From Acestrorhynchus altus (lineage: Eukaryota; Chordata; Actinopteri; Characiformes; Acestrorhynchidae), in NCBI GenBank assembly GCA_034509495.1, contig CM067513.1, positions 20,160,819-20,224,818 of the forward strand: DNA of 64,000 bases, written 5' to 3'. Shown here piece after piece: positions 1-12,149 of this stretch. Under the pieces are notes generated by a model. The model worked only from the letters and a program-made list of their open reading frames with translations. It was not told where the DNA came from and made no database searches. Every line of letters begins with the position of its first letter. Positions within the stretch are counted from its first letter, which is position 1. Both the position numbers and the translations under genes were made by a program.

Positions 1-294
1 TGTAGTCCTGAGAGGCATTTAAGTGTCCCACATACGGATTTAAGTTTATAGTAAAGTATCCTATATCATTTGGTAAAAAAATACTGTGGTCCTAATGAAG
101 AAGGAGTTCTACACATAGTCTTGGTTTACACAGCCGCCTGCAGTGATAAAGAGAGGGACCAGACCAAAACACATTCTAAGCATTTGATGTGTCAGAGGAC
201 AGGTTGATATTCAGGCTCAGACTGAGTTGACATATGATTTAAGAAGTGCAGTTCTCTAAGAACTCGGTTTCAGATGCTCCAGAAGCCTGAAACC
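1..294. other. No feature recognised
   Basis: AT-rich sequence without an open frame, RNA gene or repeat that I can name. Confidence 0.5.
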
Positions 295-502
295 TGTGAC
301 GAAAGATTGGGAAATGTCTCTTTGCTAATCTTTGAGTCAGAAAGACTTGCATATAGTTTCAATCCAGAGTTGTCTTACACAACCAAAAGTTCTGGATAAA
401 GTTGTCGTGTTCTGTTCACTTCTCACTATGTAACAACAACAACATATATTACACTTGAACTCAGACCTTCCCTGTTGTAGACAAGGGTCACAAATCTTTG
501 CT
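295..502. repeat. Local direct repeat, copy 1
   Basis: Near-identical to 1394-1604: same order, a few substitutions, and one extra CAA in the second copy. Not a named transposon as far as I can see. Confidence 0.8.
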
Positions 503-936
503 CCATCCTACTGTCATCTTGTCATTCCTGGTTAGTGAACCTTGTGACAAGAGCTCTCTTTCATGCTGCCATTTTCTGCCCAGGTCCATTTCCCCAGAAT
601 CAAATGTTTTGGACCAAAAAACCTAACACCTCCAGGGCTTTGGCAGAGTTGCTCAGCAGAAGATGTCCTTCCCTGCTCTGCCATGCATCAAATTACACGT
701 TACTTATAGCTAGCAGCCCAATTTAAAGGAATAGTTCATTGTAAAGGTGAAAAATATCATAATCATACTGCAATTGGCGTCAATCCAAAGCAGCAGCATC
801 ATAGTAATACAGGCATATATGCAGGTGCCAAGCTTGTATATTTGAGGTAGTATTTATTGTATTTTGCAAGAAAATATTTAATATAATATACTGAAGGTGG
901 TCCCATACCCAACTTTCTGGATCATTTTACCATATA
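503..936. other. Unassigned AT-rich sequence
   Basis: Holds a 63-codon open frame at 535-726 with no recognisable similarity. A 22-bp stretch at 875-896 recurs at 1605-1626. Confidence 0.4.
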
Positions 937-1393
937 CAGTGCCTTGTGACCCCCCTTGAACTTTTCAACCGTTTGCCACATTTCAGGCTTCAAACATAAA
1001 TATATACAATTTAATTTTACATTTTTTTGTGAAGAATCAACAAGTGGGACACAATCATGAAGTGGAATGAAATTTATTGGATGTGTAAAAGCTTTTTTAA
1101 CAAAAACTGAAAAGTGGGGCGTGCAAAATTATTCAGCCCGCTTGCATTAATACTTTGTAGCGCCATCTTTTGCTGCAATTACAGCTGCAACTCGCTTGGG
1201 GTAGGTCTCTATCGGTTTTGCACATTGAGAGACTGAAATTCTTGCCCATTCTTCTTTGCAAAACAGCTCGAGCTCAGTGAGGTTGGATGGAGAGCGTTTG
1301 TGAACAGCAGTCTTCAGCTCTTTCCACAGATTCTCAATTGGATTCAGGTCTGGACTTTGACCTGGCCATTCCAACACCTGGATATGTTGGTTA
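937..1393 (-). mobile_element. Tc1-like transposon fragment
   Basis: Begins after a TA with CAGTGCCTTG, a typical Tc1 inverted-repeat tip. On the minus strand it encodes the transposase C-terminus, including VLEWPGQSPDLNPIENLWKE, which carries the last stretch of the DDE domain. The element stops abruptly at about 1393 at a junction with the local direct repeat, so most of the transposase and the other end are missing. Confidence 0.85.
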
Positions 1394-1626
1394 TGTGACG
1401 AAAGATTGGGAAATGTCTCTTTGCTAATCTTTGAGTCAGAAAATACTTGCATATAGTTTCAATCCAGAGTTGTCTTACACAACCAAAAGTTCTGGATAAA
1501 GTTGTTGTGTCCTGTTCACTTTTCACTATGTAACAACAACAACAACATATATTACACTTGAACTCAGACCTTCCCTGTTGTAGACAAGGGTCACAAATCT
1601 TTGCTATTTAATATAATATACTGAAG
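1394..1626. repeat. Local direct repeat, copy 2, with deletion join
   Basis: 1394-1604 repeats 295-502, and 1605-1626 repeats 875-896. The second copy therefore looks like the first with 503-874 deleted. Confidence 0.75.
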
Positions 1627-2640
1627 ATGCAGAACATTTTCTTTCTAAATTGTCCCACTATGGAACTATTAGGACATAACAAACTGGAATTTGTGAGTGA
1701 AATTTAAAGCCACGTGCCACCTACTATAGATCTGTGGTCCAAGTTAAATATAGTAGAGTAAATCTATGTTATTAACTGGTGTCACTGTTGTCAGTGCAAT
1801 CCCAACAACCTTTTGGAGCAACAACTGTTCCATACTACTTTCTTTTATATTTAATATTGTAACACTGAAATACATGCCTCTGTTTCATAATTAGATGTCA
1901 CTATTCCCGTAAAACATATTATTATTTCGATTAATATATTGAGATTTTCTTCTATGATTTTTTTCGACCATTTTTCCATTTATTGTGAGATGTTCACAAT
2001 GTAAAAACAGCACAATTTTTTTTATCAGTTCATTTTTATTCTGCTCAGAATATGTTCTTTCATTTCTGACTGTTCACAGGAGAAGAAACTCTACTGCTAA
2101 TCAGTAGATTCTCTTCTCAGTGAAAGTATTAATTACAAATTTACCCATAATAGTATGCTCATCTGATTCTGAGCACACCAAATGAAGGAAAAGAATTTCT
2201 TAATTTCTCAGGTTCAATCGAGCGTGTTCAATAGTGCTCTATCAGTGCTGTATAATCAGTTCTTATAATACTGAATATGAAAAGGCATGATGTGTCCTAA
2301 CAACTGCCCTGATAGTGCTGCAGCAGCAGAGTGAGTAATGAAGAAATATCTTGCACTGAATTTAGGACCCTTTTAAACTGTATGAGTGATTAATTAAAGA
2401 AGATGAGGTGGAGAAGTGCCTTCAAGATCATCAAGTCCAGCTGTCTTGATGAACTTGAGTGGAGAGGAACTAATCATCTCCAAAAAAACGACCTTGTCAT
2501 TTAAAGACATCTTAGATGCAGACTTTAGAGAATAACACTCATAATAACTCACATCCAGTGAAATATGTGGGAATCACTGTTCAGGATAAATTGTGTCTAA
2601 TACTCATGTCAAGAACAATAATAAAAAAGCTGTGTTTTAA
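1627..2640. other. Unassigned AT-rich sequence
   Basis: No long open frame, RNA gene or recognisable repeat on either strand. Confidence 0.4.
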
Positions 2641-2689
2641 ATGAATGCTAATATCAATATATGAACAGTCAAAACTAATGCCACCAGAA

Positions 2690-3420
2690 AGAACAATTTT
2701 GGTCAGTGGATTTTCTATATTTCTACATATATTTGGCCTAAAACATCATCAGATTTTCACACAAGTAAAGGAAAACCAAATCAAACAAATAAGACAAAAA
2801 CATTACACTTGCTCAATTATTTATAGAAGAAAATTATCCATTGTGGCAAAAGTATGTAACCCTGTAGGATTAGCTGTTAAAGGTGAATTTAGAGGCAGGA
2901 GTTTCAATCAGTGGGATTACAAACGGGTATAAGTCTTTGTTTAATTGAAAGTACAGGCATTTATCAAAGGCACAAACAAATGAGATTTTTGAGCAACTCA
3001 GAAGATGAGCTTTTGGCTCAGGAAAAGTTTACAAATGCATCTCTAAAGAGTTTGGACAGTCAGATTGTGTACAAATTGAGGTAATTCAAGACCATTATTA
3101 CCTCCCAGGAGTGATTGACCAACAAAGATCATGCCAAGAGCCAGGCATGTAATAGTCTGCAAGGTCAAAAAGTTCATTTTCTGCCCATCTGTAGTCTGTT
3201 AAAGATCACAGGGACAAGCCAGAAGGCTATTGGAACAATGTTTTTTGGACAGATGAGACCAAAATAGACCTTGTTGGTTTCAATGAGAACAGTTAAGTTT
3301 GGAGAAAGGATGCCACATAAAAACCCCAATTCCATCTGTAAAAGGATGGTTTACTGTTATTGATGGAACAATCATAAGTGAATTATACCATCAAATTCTC
3401 ATCTTATTTGGTCCTCATTT
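2690..3420 (+). mobile_element. Degenerate Tc1/mariner-type element
   Basis: Contains a fragment reading FWTDETKIDL at about 3240-3275, the DET catalytic block of Tc1-like transposases, followed by VWRKD-like remnants. The leading noncoding part (2760-2930) is similar to 51650-51800, so the two are copies of one family. No intact frame and no clear ends. Confidence 0.6.
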
Positions 3421-4527
3421 TCATTTAGAATATTAGTTTTAGTTTTTTTTATATATATATATATATATGCGCCACAGAAAACCATGTTTGGTTACTCAAA
3501 ACATGTCTGAAAAATACATTTGTGAGAGTAAAGATGTGCTCTGTAAATATTGCTACTTACTAATTATACTAAAATACATTTTTGAGTACTTCTGAAATCA
3601 GACAGAACAAGAATCTCTCTTACATTCTATTCTTAAGTTTGGAGTATGCAAATATGTTTTGTAATATGACTATCAGTGTCATTTTTTACACTGTAAATGA
3701 TTTATACAACTTTCAAACTCATTTATAAAAATGTCTCTAAAGAATCATTCATTCATACCAAAAATGCCTCTTCTTCACACAAGGAACTCTTTTTCACAGC
3801 TTTATTTTGTGGTGGTGTATGGAACTTAACTTTTATTCAAGGAATCTTACAGTATCATTCCAGCCTACACAAGACCTCTGATATTGTGTATGTAGCCATA
3901 TTGTCTACCATGCTAACCTTTTTTATGGGGGCAGAGAAAGCCCAACACACTGCAAAATAAAAGCTGCAAAATCACAAAATAACATGCTCCACAACACCTG
4001 CTATATGTTTTCAATGTGCGGCAAATTCACAATCCTTATACAAAATCAGAAACATTGATCATAAAAATGACAATACATGCAACAAATACACAAATGCAAT
4101 GCAGACTCAGAAATGGTGCAAATCAACTCAGTGTTTCAAAAGACATAAGAAATGTCCCATATCACATTAGTGCATTACATAGTGTAAGTGTTGTATACCT
4201 CCATTAGAAATGTTATTAGCATAGTGTAATATAAAATACAGATGTGTGATTTGGGACATAGCCTGAGGCTGACCCTGAGCAACAAAAAAAATAAAAAACA
4301 CATATTTGTGTGATTGTGGAGTCGATTTATACACCATGCTTGATGATACAGATTTTCAGATACAGATGTTTAGAGTGGAAAAAAAAGCAGGGAGAACACA
4401 ACAGATGACAAATTTAACTAATACATTTTAATTCATACACACACTGCACAACACACACATTTGATTACATTTATTCACTTCATAATCAATCACATTAAAG
4501 GGGGTTTATAAAGTAAATGGAATAAAA
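3421..4527. other. Unassigned sequence with short TA repeat
   Basis: A short (TA)n lies near 3450-3469. The two open frames at 3697-3960 and 4016-4207 show no recognisable domain and biased AT codons. I call no gene. Confidence 0.4.
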
Positions 4528-4543
4528 GGCAGTCAGTCTACTA
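4528..4543. repeat. Left target-site duplication of the RTE LINE
   Basis: ggcagtcagtctacta matches 7539-7554 (ggcactcagtttacta) at 14 of 16 positions, bracketing the LINE. Confidence 0.6.
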
Positions 4544-7538
4544 AACTAAATGGTGAGGGATGCATCAGGAAGGGCATCCGGCATAAAACTTCTGCCAAAA
4601 CTACAATGTGGGTCACAAATATGACTGCCATACCGGATCGGTCAAGGCCTGGGTTAAGAATGACTGCCTCTGGTGCTCTTGACCAGCGGGGGGGCCGGTG
4701 GAAATTGGACTGTAGGTCGAAGACCATCGAGGAGGAGGAGAGGAAAAAAGTGGGTTAGAAGGCAGCAAGAGAGAAGGAAAGGCAGGAGTGTGGATGTTAG
4801 ATTAGGGACTCTGAATGTAGGGACAATGACTGGTGAAGGCAGAGAGCTTGCAGACATGACAGAGAGAAGGAAGGTAGATGTGTGTTCAGGAGACCAGAGG
4901 GAAAGGAAGCAAAGCCAGGAACATTGGAGGTGGATTCAAACTGTTCTTTCATGGTGTAGATAGGAAGAGAAATGGAGTAGGGATACTCCTAAAGGAACAG
5001 CTTGTGAAAAGTGTTCTGGATGTAAAGAAAGTGTCAGACAGGATCACGAGCTTGAAGTTGGAAGTTGATGGTGTAATTTTTAATGCTTGTCAGTTCATAT
5101 GCTCAACAGGTTGGTTGTCAGTTAGACATGAAGTGGTAGAAGGTGTCGCTAGAGAGGAGAGATTGGTGATTGGTGCAGACTTCAATGGACATGTTGGTGA
5201 AGGGAACAGAGGGGATGAAGAGGTGCTGGGTATATATGATGTGAAAGGCAGAAATGCAGAAGGTTGTGGATGGTTGTGGATTTTGCAAAGAGAATGGAAA
5301 TGGCTGCGGTAAACATATTTTCAGAAAAGTGTAGAACACAGGGTGACATACAAGAGTGGAGGGAGGTGCATACAGGTAGATTATATCCTTAGCAGGAGAT
5401 GCCACCTAAAAGAGATTGGAGATTATAAAGTGGTGCCAGGGGAAAGTGCAGCAAAGCAGCATAGGGTGGTTGTCTGTAAAATGAGATTACAAACAAAGAA
5501 GAGGAATAGAGTGAAGACAGAGCCAAAGATTAGATGGCAGAAGCTGAAGGAGGAGGATGGTTGGAGGCAGTTCAGGGAAAAATTGCAACAGGCCCTTGGG
5601 GCAGTGAGGAGCTACCTGAGGACTGGGAAAGTACAGCTAAGCTGGTGAGAGAGACTGGCAAGAATGTGTTGGGTGTTTCGTCTGGTCAGAGGAAAGAAGA
5701 TAAGGAAAGTTGGTGGAGGAATGAAGAAGTCCAGGAGAGTATTCAGAAGAAGAATGCAGCTAAGAAAAAGTGGGATAGCCAGAGAGATGAAGGAAGTAGG
5801 CAGGAGTACTGTGAGGCTACTGCGTAGAAAAAAAGAATGGTTGCAAAGGCAAAGTATCAGGCCTATGATGAGTAGTATGAGAAGCTGGACTGTAAGAAGG
5901 AGTAAAGGACTTGTATTGTTTGGTCAAACAGAGAGATAGAACTGGAAAGGATGTACAGCAGGTTAGACTGATAAAGGATAAAGAGGGAAATGTACGAGTG
6001 AGTGAACAGAGGAAGGAATACTTTGAAGAGCTAATGAATGAGGAACTGAAAGACAGAGGAGGACAACAACAGGGGGAGAGATAGAGGATCAGGAAGTGCA
6101 GAGAATTAGTAAGGTGGAAGTGAGGGCAGCTTTAAAAAAGATGAAGAATGGAAAGTTGGTCCAGTATGGAGATGTTTGGGAGAGAAGGCAGTGGACTTTT
6201 TGACCCGGTTGTTTAACAAAATCCTGGAGAGTGAGAGGATGCCTGATGAGTGGAGAAGCAGTGTACTGGTCCCCATTTTTAAGATCAATGGTGATGTGCA
6301 GAGCTGCAGTATCAACAGAGGTATAAAGATGATGAGCCACACTATGACGGTATGAGAAAGAGTTGTTGAAGCAAGGCTAAGGTGAGAGGTTCAAATCAGT
6401 GAGCAGCAGTCTGGTTTCATGCCCAGAAAGAGTACCACAGATGCAATTTTTGCATTGAGAATGTTGGTAGAGAAGCACAGAGAAGGTTAGAGTTACATTG
6501 TGTCTTTGTGGATCTAGAGAACGCATATGATAGGGTGCCAAGAGAGAAACTGTGGTACTGTATGAGGAAGTCAAGTGTGGCTGAAAGGTATGTGAGGGTG
6601 GTGCAGGACATGTAAGAGGATAGTGAGACAGTAGTGAGGTGTGTATGTATGTATGGTTTCAAGGTGAAGGTAGGGTTACCTCAGGGATCAGCTTTGAGCC
6701 CCTTCTTGTTTGCAATGGTGATGGACAGGTTGACAGATGATGTCTGGCAGGAGGCTCCATGGACTATGGTGTTTGCAGATGTTATTGTAATCTGTGGTGA
6801 GAGTAGACAGCAGGTAGAAAAGAACCTGGAGAGATGGAGGTTTGCACTGGAGAGGAGAGGAGAGACAAGATGGAATACATGTGTGTGAATGAGAGGGAGG
6901 CAGGTGGAAAGGTGAAGGAGTAGAGGTTGTAAAGATGGATGACTTCAAATATCTTGAGTCAACCATCCAGAGCAATGGACAATGCAGAAAAGAGGTGAAG
7001 AAGAGGGTGCAGGCAGGATGGAGTGGGTGGAGACGGGTGTCAGGGCTGATGTGTTACAGAAGGATAGCAGCAAGAGTGAAAGGGAAGGTTTACAAGACAG
7101 TGGTGAGACCTGTTATGATGTATGGTTTGGAGACTGTGGCTCTGTCTGAAAGACAGGAGGCTGAGCTGGAGGTGGCGAAGATGGAGATCCTGAGATTTTC
7201 ATTGGGAGTGACAAGGATGAACAAGATTAGAAATGTGCAGATTAGGGGGACAGTGAAGGTGGAGCAGTTTGGAGATAAAGCCAGAGAGGCCAGGTTGAGA
7301 TGGTTTGGATATGTGTTGAAGAGGAATAATGGATATATTTGACAAAGAATTTTGGAGATGGAGCTGCTGGGCAGAAGGAGAAGAGGAAGACCTCAGAGAA
7401 GGTTTATGGATGTAGTGAAGGTGGACATGGAGATGGTTGGTGTTACAGTAGAGGAGGCAGGGGATAGGGCAAGATGGAGGCAGATGATCCGCTGTGGCAA
7501 CCCTTAAAGGGAGCAGCCGAAAGAAGAAGAAGAAGATA
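4544..7538 (+). mobile_element. Near full-length decayed RTE-type LINE
   Basis: Plus-strand non-LTR retrotransposon broken by many frameshifts and stops. An AP-endonuclease region starts near 4800 (LGTLNVGTMTGEGRELADMT, CVQETRGKGSKA, GADFNGHVGEG). A reverse transcriptase region lies at 6480-6900 (GLPQGSALSPFLFAMVMDRL, VFADVIVICGE in place of the usual FADD). The C-terminal region at 6935-7500 ends with a MIRCGNP-type tail. The 3' end is a (GAA)n-like tract at 7520-7535. It is flanked by imperfect 16-bp repeats at 4528-4543 and 7539-7554 that look like a target-site duplication. The changed second Asp and the breaks show it is dead. Confidence 0.85.
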
Positions 7539-7554
7539 GGCACTCAGTTTACTA
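7539..7554. repeat. Right target-site duplication of the RTE LINE
   Basis: Pairs with 4528-4543 and follows directly on the (GAA)n-like tail of the element. Confidence 0.6.
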
Positions 7555-7559
7555 TCCCT

Positions 7560-7870
7560 GCTTAAAAATCCAGCTCAAGACCAGATTTTGGTGGTAAATG
7601 GTTTGACATGGTCTAAACTGGTACTTGATGGCTAAGGTGGTTGAAAGCTGGTCATTCACACAAAAACATACCCAATAAGGGTAAGCTAGTTGTTTAATTA
7701 ACTGTTGCACAGTGTTTTGTATTTTGGTCATGTTTGGTCTTGCTGGTCATGCTGGCTGTTCATTAAATTCATCATGGTTGTAAACCAACTATACCATCAG
7801 ACTCAAACTAAAACATGCCCTATGTTGGTCAAGAGCTAAGCTGGTTAATTATTGTGAACTGATCAGTCTG
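7560..7870. repeat. Degenerate AGCTGGT-rich interspersed repeat
   Basis: Repeated short motifs such as ctggtc, agctggt and gctggttg. The same vocabulary appears in opposite orientation at 18540-18780. I regard both as copies of a short nonautonomous element; ends not resolved. Confidence 0.45.
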
Positions 7871-8306
7871 TTCAGACTTTTCTTTCATTTGGTTGCTGTA
7901 TTTTGTAACCTCATGGTTCCAGTGTTCTCTGGAAACACCACTGATGTGTTGTCAGTGGATCTGCAGCATTTCTGAAGTTGCATTGTTTCTGAATCTTCAT
8001 GAAAATTGTGAATTTACTGCATGTTTCCTAAATGAAGAATATGTTTTGTCATTTTGATGAAAGTATTTCCATTTTTTTATGACAATCGTGAATATGCAGG
8101 GTGAAAATGTAACACATATGTTATCATTGTATTGCATATTTTTGTGCTTTTGTGCTCATTTTTATTTTGCAGTGTGTTGGGATTCCTTGGCCACTTTACA
8201 ATTGTCTGCAAAACACTCTTTGAAAAACAAACTGAATTTGTCAGTGTGAATAAGCCAAGATTGGGCATTAATTTATTAGTTATAACTATCAGCATTTGAT
8301 TAAATA
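7871..8306. other. Unassigned sequence
   Basis: No gene or named repeat. A minus-strand 103-codon frame at 8388-8077 is in a different frame from the better 58-codon frame overlapping it and has no recognisable domain. Confidence 0.35.
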
Positions 8307-8483
8307 TCAGAATAAGGATTTTCCCATTTCTGAGGGGATAGTAGCAGTCACTGCTAGATGATGAGACCCTAGAAAGATTTTGAGCCATGCATGAGTAAAG
8401 TCTGCACTGATCTCAACTGTGGCCTGCAAAGGTCTTGTGAGTCTTCGGTTCACTTCCTCAGGCAAGGGGAGACTGAAGGACAT
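8307..8483 (-). CDS. Possible small exon or ORF of 58 codons
   Basis: Minus-strand frame opening ATG TCC TTC AGT at 8483, preceded by an acceptor-like tatcttcttag at 8489. It reads MSFSLPLPEEVNRRLTRPLQ and continues to ATVEISADFTHAWLKIF before a TGA at 8309-8307. Composition looks protein-like, but I recognise no family and see no strong donor. It lies downstream of the ALMS-motif gene on the same strand. Confidence 0.22.
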   Translation of the reverse strand: MSFSLPLPEEVNRRLTRPLQATVEISADFTHAWLKIFLGSHHLAVTATIPSEMGKSLF

Positions 8484-9182
8484 GCATTCTAAGAAGATAC
8501 GTTTCAGTCACTGTTTCTTTGTAAGATCTGGTCCAGAAGTTTCTGTGAAAGAGAGACAGAAAAAAAAGGAAATGTTATATTGATGTTCATCAGCCAGTCT
8601 GGCATCTACTCTTAGAAGTGGCAATGTGAGCTACAGTTTACCCATAATTCCTCCTCTCTCTGTCCCACTGGGTGGTTATTTCCTGGAGGCCAATGATAAC
8701 CAGCTATCTGTCCACCCACTATGCCACACTATCACTTCTCTTGAGTTTGAAGCTCGCTTTATTTTCTGGCTGGACTCCCCATTATTGGATATCTGCCGGC
8801 AGCCACAGCACTTAATAAAACTGTAAACTACACATCTCAGGAGATATTGGCAAAAAATCTTCTCATTGCTATTCCAAGTTGTTCAGAAAGAGTACTATTT
8901 TTACCATCAACCTTTGTTGTCACTTTCAAAGAAATGTCCAAGGAATTTCATTTTCAGGCATATTCATTTGTGCTTTAGGTGTATTCAAAGGACAAGACAA
9001 CCTTTCTGGAGATATATTCCTTTCAGTGATTGGATTTTTTGTGAGGTGTTTCAACACCTGGAGACTCTACCAAACTTTGCCCCACTTTAACACTGTACAT
9101 CCTATCCACACTTCACTTGAACAATGACAGGGTTTAATGTTGAAACAGCCCTCTTGCTTGAAAAGAAAAGACAGTATCTGAA
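8484..9182. other. Unassigned sequence
   Basis: Several overlapping short frames (8626-8826, 8866-9127) without recognisable similarity or splice context. I call nothing. Confidence 0.35.
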
Positions 9183-9199
9183 TATTATTATTATTATTA

Positions 9200-9248
<49 letters not shown>
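9183..9248. repeat. (ATT)n microsatellite
   Basis: About 22 trinucleotide units with one interruption. Confidence 0.95.
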
Positions 9249-9249
<1 letters not shown>

Positions 9250-11535
9250 AATCTAAGTTATTCTTAAAGAACCTTGGTATGTTTTTGTCAGTTTTGGCTA
9301 TGAAACAGGACAAAATTAGTTGATTTGATTATTTAATGTTAATAACAATTCAATATTCAATATTAATAGCTGGTATGGTGTAATATACCAGTACCAGAAC
9401 CAGTACACAACTGTACTATTTTGATACTTTACTCTCCATGTAATAATAAAAATAAATGAATAAATAAATCACAGTCAGTTGTTAAAAAGTCCAACTTTTT
9501 AATAGCCATTGTCATCTAAAAATCTTTTGTACTGTTAGTTCTGCTGTGTTCTGATAGTGACTGTACTGGGCTGAGTGATGTACTCTCAGTCTTTGTGAAA
9601 TGAGTGATGTAATAAGTCTTTACTCTGTTTCCCCAAGAAACAAAGTTTACAGCAACTTTGGCTGATGACATATTTTCGGAAAGCGCAGTACAAACCAACA
9701 CTGCCGCTCTGCAGCCGTGTGCAAGTTCAGCTGTAGTATGCATTACAGGCCAGAAATTTCCCACAATGCTTGTTTCACAAACCGAGGAAACACTTCAGTG
9801 TTGTGCTTCTTCAGCAATGGCTGCAGGTCCGATGCTTAGTTTAGCAGCAGGTGTTGAGGGGGACTTCAAATACCTAAACATTTCAGCATATTTTATGTTT
9901 GATCAGGTGTTTGCTCAGGTTAGAAGTGTTTTCACTGAGAGAGTGTTGACTCAAGTTTTGTGAGAAATGTCTACTTTAGGCTCGATACTGCCTTTATTAT
10001 GTGTTAAACCAAAATTTGGAATCAGTGTGAATCAGTACTTAGTAATACTGGTTTAATTTGGTCAGCAATACTTTCCATCATCTAAGGCATATTGTGGTCA
10101 AAGCTGATATTGCTGTAAATTGGAAAATCTACTTCAAAATATACTTCACACCTGTAAATAATATAATCTAAACCTAAAGACAACAGTGTCAACATCACCA
10201 ATTTGAGGCCACAAGACTCAACCATCTCAGAACCACAGACTTGGTTCTGCTGTTCTACTAACATATTCAGATAAAGGCAAGCAGTGATCACAGATCAACA
10301 GTCTAGCCTGAAGAGCCTGATATGCCCCTAGATATCTCTCGTTCATGACATCTCTTGTCGTCCTGCTGCCATTGATGTGAAAACTCTCTCTGGTACACAC
10401 ACCCTCCTGCCCAAGTGATCAAGCATCCGTCACTGTCAAGTCGAGGTGTAGGTCTGATAGCAGAGCTTCAGGGGAGACAGTGAGTCTGACTCTACATGAT
10501 AGGGCTCGACCCTCTGAGGACCCCTCTACCCATTAAAAACAACATGTCAACGCAAGAGCAGCGTCCTTTGACAAAAAAGGCCAAAAGGTCCTTACTCTTT
10601 GGCAATGCGTGAAGCAGAAGCCCTGTCAGTAAATTCATCAGATAATGCAACAGATAACGGCCCTGTTCTGACAGTCAATTCTGTCAACACCAAGAGCAAG
10701 GGGAATAATGTCTACACATTTCACCTCAGAGAAAGCCCCACTAGTCTGTCAATCATTAAAAAGAACAAAAGGAATGTATGAATAAATCACTGCGTGTGGT
10801 GGAATTCATCTGAACTTCAAAGTCTGGTATGTCAGGGGAGATCCATACAACAGAGCAACACTGACCTCTGCTGAAGTTAAAGGTAAATGCAGTTTAGGAT
10901 AATTTAATAATGAATCAACTCTTTCTAATGAATGTATTCAGCTACTTCCACCAGTTCCTGTCATAATTGCACAAAGGGACACGTACCAATTGTTTAGTCC
11001 CTATAGAGAAGTAATGGCAATAGAATAGGACTCTAGATAAACATGAGCCTACTGGCTCCATGCCGAATGCCAGACATGGGCTAGAAGGGTATACATCCCC
11101 TCAGCATTGAGCTGCGGAGCACTGAAATGGTGTTCTCTGTAATTGTGCTGCTCCACCCAGAAATTTTGGGGTGAGTTAGAGAGCTGGGAATCAGGTAGGG
11201 TGGTGATGATCCAACATCCAGACGTCACTAATGCTTTTGTCACTGAATGCAATCAAATCTTCAATGCAAAATCTAGTACAATGCACCAGAGACTCCAGTA
11301 GTTACTCCAGCAAAACATTTTGAAAGAAACAATGAAGGAACAGGTGTCCCATTATATTTGTCCAAACAGTGCATGTCTGCCTGCTGAAGTCTGACCTCTG
11401 AAGCTTCTGACAAAATTGCAAAAATAATGATTGGCACTTTGGCTTAAAGTGCTGAAACCTTTGCTACTGGTCCTCTTGTAGACCAGAAGAATGTGAAGTA
11501 TAGGGAAGACGAACAGAAGAATACAAATAGTATTG
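9249..11535. other. Unassigned sequence, no gene called
   Basis: A plus-strand frame of 101 codons at 9658-9963 has a fairly balanced composition (MADDIFSESAVQTNTAALQP) but no domain I recognise. It is overlapped on the other strand by an 82-codon frame. Another frame at 10599-10781 is polar and ends without splice context. Either could be a decayed transposon or retrocopy. Confidence 0.35.
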
Positions 11536-11539
11536 GAAC

Positions 11540-11620
11540 TGTAACAGCTCACCTAGAGGGGGAATCAAACCCTGGTCAAGTTGGTGACAGGGCAGCCTTT
11601 TAACTAGGTGAGCTTTGGCC
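11540..11620 (-). repeat. tRNA-like SINE fragment
   Basis: The minus strand reads AGCTCACCTAGTTAAAAGG and then GGGTTTGATTCCCCC, the latter close to a pol III B box, with an approximate tRNA spacing. It lacks a clean acceptor stem, so it is not called a tRNA gene. Confidence 0.4.
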
Positions 11621-11669
11621 AATTAACAGAACGCAAGAGCAACAGCTGACAAGACTGAGAGCAGACAAA

Positions 11670-11745
11670 TTCTCAAAAAGTCACCAGATTTGAACCTAAG
11701 CCATTGCATCACTAGACCAGTGCTCTACCACTGCGCTATAGGAAA
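11670..11745 (-). repeat. tRNA-derived SINE or tRNA pseudogene
   Basis: The minus strand reads TATAGCGCAGTGGTAGAGCA (A box), then GGTTCAAATCTGG (B box), with spacing like a tRNA. The acceptor arms do not pair convincingly and no CCA or clean anticodon arm was confirmed, so a SINE head or pseudogene is most likely. Confidence 0.5.
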
Positions 11746-11749
11746 CAAA

Positions 11750-12145
11750 AGAACCGTTTACAATTATGGTTTTGGCAGCAAAAGAACAAAAGGGGTAAAG
11801 CTTGGGGACAGCCAGGAATGTTTATTTCATTGCATTCCCAATTTTACAAGCATAAAATGTCATGCTCACTATTGATGAATTAACTCTATCACAGCATTCT
11901 TAGATAAAAGGGTAAACAGCTGTAAACAATGCAATCCATCCTGACTGGTCTATCCATCTGTATTAAGAATTTTTTTAGTTAAGTGGCTGATGCTGAATGT
12001 ATACTAATGTAATATCCTTAAAGGGGAATAGAGAAGCATGTAGAACCCTACAGCCTTGTGGGACAGCACAAGGGCCGCAAGTGCACCAGTTTTGACAGGG
12101 CATCTTTAACTTCTTCCATGACAGTAGGTGAAAGGAACTAGATTA
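11750..12145. other. Unassigned sequence
   Basis: A 61-codon frame spans part of the SINE-like segment and is not credible as a gene. Nothing else seen. Confidence 0.4.
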
Positions 12146-12149
12146 GGCT

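Noticed and set aside
9183..9248. CRISPR-like or spaced repeat array
   Set aside because: Simple trinucleotide microsatellite without spacers; none of the tandem arrays here has repeat-spacer structure.
9658..9963. 101-codon plus-strand frame with Ala/Ser-rich sequence
   Set aside because: No recognised domain, no splice support, opposed by another frame; kept only as unassigned.
11670..11745. Functional tRNA gene on the minus strand
   Set aside because: A and B boxes are present but the acceptor and anticodon arms do not pair well, so a SINE head or pseudogene is more likely.
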